Source: Propioniciclava coleopterorum (GTDB lineage: Bacteria; Actinomycetota; Actinomycetes; Propionibacteriales; Propionibacteriaceae). Taken from it: DNA of 64,000 nt. The position numbers were made by a program, and so were the translations under genes. The notes under the pieces were generated by a model. The model searched no databases. It saw only the letters and a list, made by a program, of their open reading frames with translations, and had not been told where the DNA came from. The DNA lies in the NCBI RefSeq assembly GCF_011393335.1, contig NZ_CP049865.1, forward strand, positions 3,304,722 to 3,368,721, given 5' to 3'. Of the stretch, positions 59,497 to 64,000 are shown one piece after another. How positions within the stretch are numbered: the first letter of the stretch is position 1; every line of letters starts with the position of its first letter.

Positions 59497-60824
59497 GCGA
59501 GCACGCGACGACGGCGCTGGAGGCGTCCCTGCCGGTCCCCCGGCGCAAGGTGTGGGCCTGGGCGATGTGGGACTGGGGCACCCAGCCGCTGAACACCGTC
59601 ATCATCACCTTCGTCTTCTCGGTCTACATCACGAGCAAGGCGTTCGGCCCGGAGAACACGACCTCGATCGCGCTGTCGGTGTCCAACGCCGTGGGCGGCC
59701 TGATCGTCGCGCTGATCGCCCCGGTGCTGGGGCAGGCCTCGGACCGCTCGGGCAACACCGTGCGGAACCTGCGGTGGCAGACCTGGGCGATCGCCGCCCT
59801 GGCCGCCTGCCTGTTCTTCGTGGCGCCCGCCCCCGCGTACCTGTGGCTGGGACTCGGCATCCTGGCCGCCGCCTCGATCGTCGGTGAGATCGCCAACGTC
59901 AACTACTACTCGCTGCTCGACGACGTGGCCACCAAGCGCGACGTCGGCCGGGTTTCCGGCTTCGGCTGGGGCATGGGCTACCTCGGCGGCATCGTGGCGC
60001 TGATGGCGCTGTATTTCGGCTTCATCCAGCCCGAGGTGGGGCTGTTCGGGGTCACCGACGCCGGCGGGATGGACATCCGGGTCTCGATGCTTTTCTGCGC
60101 GGTGTGGATCGCGCTGTTCACCATCCCGACGTTCGTCGCGCTGCGCGACAAGCCCAAGCAGGCCGCGCCCCGCGTCGGCGTCGTGGCGTCCTACCGGCTG
60201 CTGTTCGCGTCGCTGCGTCGGCTCTGGGGCACCAGCCGCAACACCGTCCGGTTCCTGATCGCGTCGGCGCTGTTCCGCGACGGCCTCGCGGGGGTGTTCG
60301 CGTTCGGTGCGGTGCTCGCGGCCACCACCTTCGGGTTCTCGGCCGGCCAGGTGATCATCTTCGGCGCCGTCGCCAACGTCGTGGCGGGCGTCTCGACCAT
60401 CGCCTTCGGCTATCTGGACGACCGGATCGGGCCCAAGCGCGTCATCATGATCTCGCTGGTCGCGCTGTGCGTGTTCGGCGTGGGCGTGTTCGCGCTCCAC
60501 GACCGCGGCCAGATCGTGTTCTGGACGCTCGGACTGGCCATGTGCGCCTTCGTCGGTCCCGCCCAGTCGGCGTCCCGGTCCTTCCTGGCGCGCCTCATCC
60601 CCGAGGGCAGGTCGGGCGAGATCTTCGGGCTCTACGCCACGACCGGGCGCGCGATCTCGTTCCTGTCCCCGGCGCTGTTCGGGCTGGCGATCTTCCTGGG
60701 CTCGCTGGCGACCGGGAGCGACAACACCCAGTACTTCGGCATCCTCGGCATCGTCGTAGTGCTGATCGCCGGCCTGGTCATGATGCTGCGCGTCAGCGAC
60801 CCGGCCGCCGACGAGACCCTCTGA
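59493..60824 (+). CDS. MFS transporter, UMF1/Atg22 type
   Basis: 443 residues with about twelve membrane segments. WAWAMWDWGTQPLNTVI near 20 is the start of the UMF1/Atg22-like family, and ANVNYYSLLDDVATKRDVGRVS lies in the central part. Yeast Atg22 effluxes amino acids from the vacuole; bacterial substrates are unknown. ATG 59493 follows GGAAGGGG and overlaps the GDPD stop, suggesting export or uptake of a product related to that enzyme. Confidence 0.88.
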   Translation: MSEHATTALEASLPVPRRKVWAWAMWDWGTQPLNTVIITFVFSVYITSKAFGPENTTSIALSVSNAVGGLIVALIAPVLGQASDRSGNTVRNLRWQTWAIAALAACLFFVAPAPAYLWLGLGILAAASIVGEIANVNYYSLLDDVATKRDVGRVSGFGWGMGYLGGIVALMALYFGFIQPEVGLFGVTDAGGMDIRVSMLFCAVWIALFTIPTFVALRDKPKQAAPRVGVVASYRLLFASLRRLWGTSRNTVRFLIASALFRDGLAGVFAFGAVLAATTFGFSAGQVIIFGAVANVVAGVSTIAFGYLDDRIGPKRVIMISLVALCVFGVGVFALHDRGQIVFWTLGLAMCAFVGPAQSASRSFLARLIPEGRSGEIFGLYATTGRAISFLSPALFGLAIFLGSLATGSDNTQYFGILGIVVVLIAGLVMMLRVSDPAADETL

Positions 60825-60873
60825 GGGCCCCGGCGGGTACGACCGTGGTCCACAACCCCTCGCGGGCAGGGGC

Positions 60874-60900
60874 GGGAACAACGCGCCGACCGGTAGCGTT
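60874..60900 (+). promoter_or_regulatory. SigR/SigH-type promoter of rbpA
   Basis: GGGAAC (60874-60879), an 18-base spacer and GTT (60898-60900) match the GGAAT-N18-GTT consensus of the thiol-stress sigma factor SigR. rbpA is a known SigR target in Streptomyces coelicolor. A TAGCGT overlaps the -10, so housekeeping transcription is also possible. Confidence 0.6.
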
Positions 60901-60921
60901 GAGGCCACGAAGGGAGGACAC

Positions 60922-61254
60922 ATGGCAGACAAGGCACTGAGGGGGCACGGTCTGGGCTCCAAGAGCCTCGCCGATCCGTCCGGAGTCGAGATGGCCGCCC
61001 GGCAGGAGATCGCGTTCGATTGTCCCAAGGAGCACCACTTCTCCATCACGTTCGCGGCGGAGGCCGAACTCCCCACCGAGTGGGAATGCCCGCGTTGTGG
61101 GCAGATGGCGCGCCGCTCCGACGGCGTCGAGCCCGAGCCCAAGGAGGTCAAGCCGGTGCGCACGCATTGGGACATGCTCCGCGAGCGCCGTTCCATCGAG
61201 GAACTCGAGGACATCCTCGCCGAGCGGCTGGGCGAGATCCGGCAGGAGCCCTGA
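60922..61254 (+). CDS. rbpA: RNA polymerase-binding protein RbpA
   Basis: 110 residues, the typical actinobacterial length. RGHGLGSKSLADPSGVEMAARQ is the N-terminal tail; the core has a zinc site (Cys 34, His 38 or 39, Cys 56, Cys 59); the C-terminal sigma-interacting helix is in RTHWDMLRERRSIEELEDIL. RbpA binds group 1 sigma factors and stabilises the open promoter complex. GGGAGG precedes the ATG. A SigR-type promoter is upstream and a T-tailed terminator downstream. Confidence 0.97.
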   Translation: MADKALRGHGLGSKSLADPSGVEMAARQEIAFDCPKEHHFSITFAAEAELPTEWECPRCGQMARRSDGVEPEPKEVKPVRTHWDMLRERRSIEELEDILAERLGEIRQEP

Positions 61255-61277
61255 CCCGGCACCCGAACAGACGACGA

Positions 61278-61308
61278 GGGCCACGCACCGCAGGTGCGTG
61301 GCCCTTTT
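61278..61308 (+). terminator. Intrinsic terminator after rbpA
   Basis: Perfect 12-bp stem GGGCCACGCACC / GGTGCGTGGCCC, 3-base loop, then TTTT. The best intrinsic terminator in the window. Confidence 0.92.
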
Positions 61309-61328
61309 CCGTGTCCGGGGCTCGTCGG

Positions 61329-61847
61329 TCAGGGTTCGATCTCGCCCTTGATGACCGTCGGGTCGTCGGGCTTCGGCGTGTTCCGGTCGGGACGCTCGGG
61401 ATCGCGCACCGTCTCCCCCTCCACGACCGAGCCGGGATCCATCTGGGCCAGCAGCAGGTCCATCTGGTCGCGGTAGGGCCGCGTGATCCCCGCGAACAGG
61501 GCCTTGACGCCGCGGCGCGCCAGCGGCCGGGTCGCCGGGATGATGAACATCAGCCCCACGACGTCGCTGAGGATGCCGGGCAGCAGGAACAGCAGGCCGC
61601 CGGTGAGGACCAGCGCGGCGTCGGACATCCGGGCCGAGGCCTCGTCCGGGTGCGCCTGCGCGTCCCGCAGCGACGCCCACGCCTTGCTGCCCTCGTGCCG
61701 CCAGATCAGGCCCCCGACGACCCCGCCGGCGAGCAGGAGCAGCAGGGTCCAGCCGACCCCGATGCCCTGGGCGATCCAGGCGAGCAGCGCGATCTCCGCG
61801 ACCGCGAGGACCGCGAGCACCACCAGGGTCACCCGGGACAGCGACAT
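61329..61847 (-). CDS. fxsA: FxsA family membrane protein
   Basis: 172 residues. Two to three membrane helices (about 6-28, 30-46 and 75-100) with the FxsA features GGVVGGLIWRHEGSKAW and LLFLLPGILSDVVGL. E. coli FxsA affects phage exclusion when overproduced, but its normal role is unknown. The C-terminal tail is acidic and disordered. The ATG overlaps the mannosyltransferase stop, so it is translated from the same message. Confidence 0.9.
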   Translation of the reverse strand: MSLSRVTLVVLAVLAVAEIALLAWIAQGIGVGWTLLLLLAGGVVGGLIWRHEGSKAWASLRDAQAHPDEASARMSDAALVLTGGLLFLLPGILSDVVGLMFIIPATRPLARRGVKALFAGITRPYRDQMDLLLAQMDPGSVVEGETVRDPERPDRNTPKPDDPTVIKGEIEP

Positions 61848-62713
61848 CAGGAGTCGCTCCCCTTGCCCGCGCGGCGGGCGCGGACGGCGTCCTGGGTGGC
61901 ACGGGAGAACGCGCCGACGAAGCGGCCCGCCTTCTCGCCGGCCTTCGCGGCCTTCTCCCCCAGCGTCCCACCGAGTTCGGCGAGCTGGGCGCCGCGGTGC
62001 TTGACGCCCCAGCGCGCGGTCTGCACGGCGGCCTCGAGGATGATGTCGGAGTTCATCTTGGAGACGCCGTGCTCGCGCTCCATGAACTCGATCGGCACCT
62101 CGACGACCTTGTAGCCGCGCTGCAGGGCGTTCCAGGTCAGGTCGACCTGGAAGCCGTAGCCGTAGGTGGAGATGTCGTCGATGATCGCGCGCAGCACGGG
62201 CGCCTTGAACAGGTTCAGGCCGCCGGTCGGGTCCTTGACGCCGATCCCGAGCCACAGCCGGGTCCACAGCGAGCCGCCGCGCGAGAGCAGTTCGCGGCTC
62301 TTGGGCCAGTTCACGACGCTGCCGCCGCGCACCCAGCGGCTGCCCTTGACCATGTCGGCGTCCACGAGCGCGTTGAGCAGCTTGGGCAGTTCCTCGGGCT
62401 GGTGCGAGCCGTCGGCGTCGTGCTCGACCAGCACGTCGTAATCGCGGTCCAGGCCCCAGCGGAAGGCGTCCAGGTAGGCCTTGCCGAGGCCCTCCTTGCC
62501 CTGGCGGTGCACGACGTGGATGTGGTCGTCGGCCGCGGCGAGTTCGTCGGCGCGCTTGCCCGTGCCGTCCGGGGAGTTGTCGTCGGCGATGAGCAGGTGT
62601 GCCTGCGGCACCGCAGCCCGCAGCCGCGAGGTGATCATGTCGACGTTCTCGATCTCGTTGAAGGTCGGGATGATCACCAGGATCCGACCGAGCCCTTCGT
62701 AGGGCTGTGCCAT
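61847..62713 (-). CDS. Polyprenol-phosphate mannosyltransferase (GT2)
   Basis: 288 residues. GT-A glycosyltransferase with IPTFNEIENVDMI, the metal-binding HDADGSHQPEEL, and the dolichol-phosphate-mannose-synthase motifs GSRWVRGGSVVNWP and PTGGLNLFKA. It should move mannose from GDP-mannose to polyprenyl phosphate for lipoglycans and protein mannosylation. In mycobacteria this domain is fused to Lnt (Ppm1); here lnt is a separate gene, 9 bases upstream on the same strand. The C-terminus is basic and helical. ATG 62713 follows AAGGAG. Confidence 0.92.
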   Translation of the reverse strand: MAQPYEGLGRILVIIPTFNEIENVDMITSRLRAAVPQAHLLIADDNSPDGTGKRADELAAADDHIHVVHRQGKEGLGKAYLDAFRWGLDRDYDVLVEHDADGSHQPEELPKLLNALVDADMVKGSRWVRGGSVVNWPKSRELLSRGGSLWTRLWLGIGVKDPTGGLNLFKAPVLRAIIDDISTYGYGFQVDLTWNALQRGYKVVEVPIEFMEREHGVSKMNSDIILEAAVQTARWGVKHRGAQLAELGGTLGEKAAKAGEKAGRFVGAFSRATQDAVRARRAGKGSDS

Positions 62714-62722
62714 GTTCGCTCC

Positions 62723-64000
62723 TTAAGCGCGTCTCGGGGAAGACTTACCCTCCATTGTTCCACCCCGACGCGCCGCGACCCGCCTCGACAGGCCCCACAC
62801 CATCCCGGACGCCGCGATCAGGGACAGCCCGTACTCCAGCCACGACTGCAGTCGCATGGCGGGCGTCGCGGGGGTGGTCTCCAGGGGCAGAACGTCCACC
62901 CCGGACGCCGCGACCGAGTCCGGCGCCTGCCGCAGCACCTGGCCCTGCGGCCCGATCAGCCCCGACACGCCCGAGGTGGTGACCACCTGGATCGTGCGCC
63001 GCATCTCCGCCGCCCGGACGCGGGTCGCGGTGAACTGCTGCGCGATCTGGTTGGTGCCCTGGTACATGGCGTTGCTGCTCTGCACGATCATGACCTGCGC
63101 GCCGGCGTCCACGGCCTGGTAGAGCGTGCCCGGGAAGATCACCTCGTAACAGATGGCGACGCCCACCTCGACGGTGCGGCCGTCCGGCAGCCGGGCCGGG
63201 AACGAACCGGGCTCGGTGCCGGGCACCGACTGGGCGCCGACGTAGCGCAGTTCGGGGATGAGGGGCAGCAGCAGGTCGCGGCCCGGGATCCACTCGCCGA
63301 ACGGGACCAGGTTGCGCTTGGCGTAGGTGAGGTCGGCGCCGGCGTCGGTCCACCACAGCGCGACCGTCTGCCGGGTCTCGGCGGCGACGTCCTCGTAGAT
63401 CGACCCGACCAGGATCGGCACGCCCGCGACGGCGACCGCCTCCTCGACCGCGGCCCGGGTCGGCACGTCCGCGCGCGGGTCCATGTCGGTGGAGTTCTCC
63501 GGCCACGCGATGAACTGGGGCCGGGGCAGTTCGCCCGCGTCCACCCGGCGCATCAGCGCCGCCGTCTCGTCGCGGGAGTTGTAGGTGATCGTCCGGGCCG
63601 GACCCAGGCCGTAGACGCCCCCGCCGGGGGCGCCGCCCTGCACCCAGCCGACCGCGACCTCGCCGTCGCTGGTGGGCCGGATCAGGCTCCCACCCGCCCC
63701 GGCGGCGAGCACCGCGACCAGCACCCACGCGACGGTGCTCCCGGTGGACCAGCCGGGCGCCTCGAGCAGCGCCAGCAGCACCTGCCCCAGGGCGGCGACC
63801 ACGAACGTGACGCCGGCGGCGCCGACCAGCGGGTACAGACCCGCCAGCGGGGTGTCGAGCTGGGTGTAGCCCAGCCGCATCCAGCCGAACCCGTCGAACG
63901 GCCACACGGAGATCACGAACTCGCACAACGACCAGGCCGCCGCCCCGAAGATCGGCCAGGCGCGCAGGTCGCGGGTGAGGAAGCCGGCCAGGGCGACCCC
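62723..64000 (-). CDS. lnt: Apolipoprotein N-acyltransferase (5' end beyond window)
   Basis: About 425 codons are present; the frame is open to the window edge. Membrane helices in the visible N-terminal part lead to a nitrilase domain with the catalytic set Glu in FIAWPENSTDMD, Lys in AKRNLVPFGEWI and Cys in VAICYEVIFPG. A final helix and basic tail follow. Lnt adds the third acyl chain to lipoproteins, of which several are encoded in this window. It is followed by the mannosyltransferase and fxsA as an operon; gene order matches the split form of mycobacterial Ppm1. Confidence 0.93.
   Translation of the reverse strand, partial: GVALAGFLTRDLRAWPIFGAAAWSLCEFVISVWPFDGFGWMRLGYTQLDTPLAGLYPLVGAAGVTFVVAALGQVLLALLEAPGWSTGSTVAWVLVAVLAAGAGGSLIRPTSDGEVAVGWVQGGAPGGGVYGLGPARTITYNSRDETAALMRRVDAGELPRPQFIAWPENSTDMDPRADVPTRAAVEEAVAVAGVPILVGSIYEDVAAETRQTVALWWTDAGADLTYAKRNLVPFGEWIPGRDLLLPLIPELRYVGAQSVPGTEPGSFPARLPDGRTVEVGVAICYEVIFPGTLYQAVDAGAQVMIVQSSNAMYQGTNQIAQQFTATRVRAAEMRRTIQVVTTSGVSGLIGPQGQVLRQAPDSVAASGVDVLPLETTPATPAMRLQSWLEYGLSLIAASGMVWGLSRRVAARRGGTMEGKSSPRRA

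Overview
The window reads as one stretch of an actinobacterial chromosome. It is very GC-rich, starts are often GTG, and two blocks keep the gene order of Mycobacterium tuberculosis. These are DUF881 - small basic protein - DUF881 - gcvH - garA - merR - bifunctional nuclease - merR - gcvP at 1-7606 (compare Rv1823-Rv1832) and rbpA / polyprenol-phosphate mannosyltransferase / fxsA at 60922-62713 (compare Rv2050-Rv2053c). The phosphofructokinase at 8894-10120 is the pyrophosphate-dependent type and closely resembles the Propionibacterium freudenreichii enzyme, so a member of the Propionibacteriaceae is the best guess. No rRNA, tRNA, phage or transposase genes were seen.

Layout. 1-7606: membrane/division-associated genes and glycine cleavage (gcvH, gcvP) with the FHA regulator GarA. 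7665-14287: YihY membrane protein, PPi-PFK, a TadE/TadG-like small protein, a MalY-type aminotransferase, a CPBP protease, a YciO/Sua5 protein and PPK2. 14423-20465: an Hsp70-like ATPase divergent from a large helical unknown, a PAC2 protein and a DoxX protein. 20507-27958: gamma-glutamyltransferase, ferritin, a GH13 trehalose-synthase-like enzyme, a P-loop kinase-like protein and a UvrA-like ABC ATPase. 28023-31436: an MHS-type transporter, an orphan sugar-binding lipoprotein and a secreted ricin-type lectin. 31437-32341: an intergenic repeat array with no convincing gene. 32342-42178: an SDR, a DUF2268 protease, a small membrane protein, a probable herA-sbcD-sbcC-nurA DNA-end-processing operon and another small membrane protein. 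42179-46358: an AT-richer patch around a DUF3224 gene, a VOC protein, an interrupted DUF1345 gene and a secreted NlpC/P60 hydrolase. 46773-51507: an ankyrin lipoprotein, paralogous unknown proteins, a lipoprotein and a membrane-anchored unknown. 51608-54627: molybdate regulator and modABC. 54692-64000: lpd, an XRE-MurA fusion, pyridoxal kinase, glycerophosphodiesterase and MFS transporter, rbpA, fxsA, ppm and lnt (cut by the window end).

Two window-wide patterns matter. First, at least a dozen reading frames are broken by what looks like loss of one base inside a G or C run. Every case is a deletion, and each full-length gene becomes a whole number of codons once the bases are restored. This is more like a sequencing/assembly error than real decay, so those genes are probably intact in the organism. 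Second, many genes have a TAnnnT hexamer ending 6-8 nt before the start codon, the layout expected for leaderless transcripts.

The strongest candidates for something under-described are the 20-bp/100-bp composite repeat array at 31437-32341, the bacterial HerA-Mre11-Rad50-NurA style operon, the Hsp70-like/large helical protein pair, and the XRE-MurA fusion.
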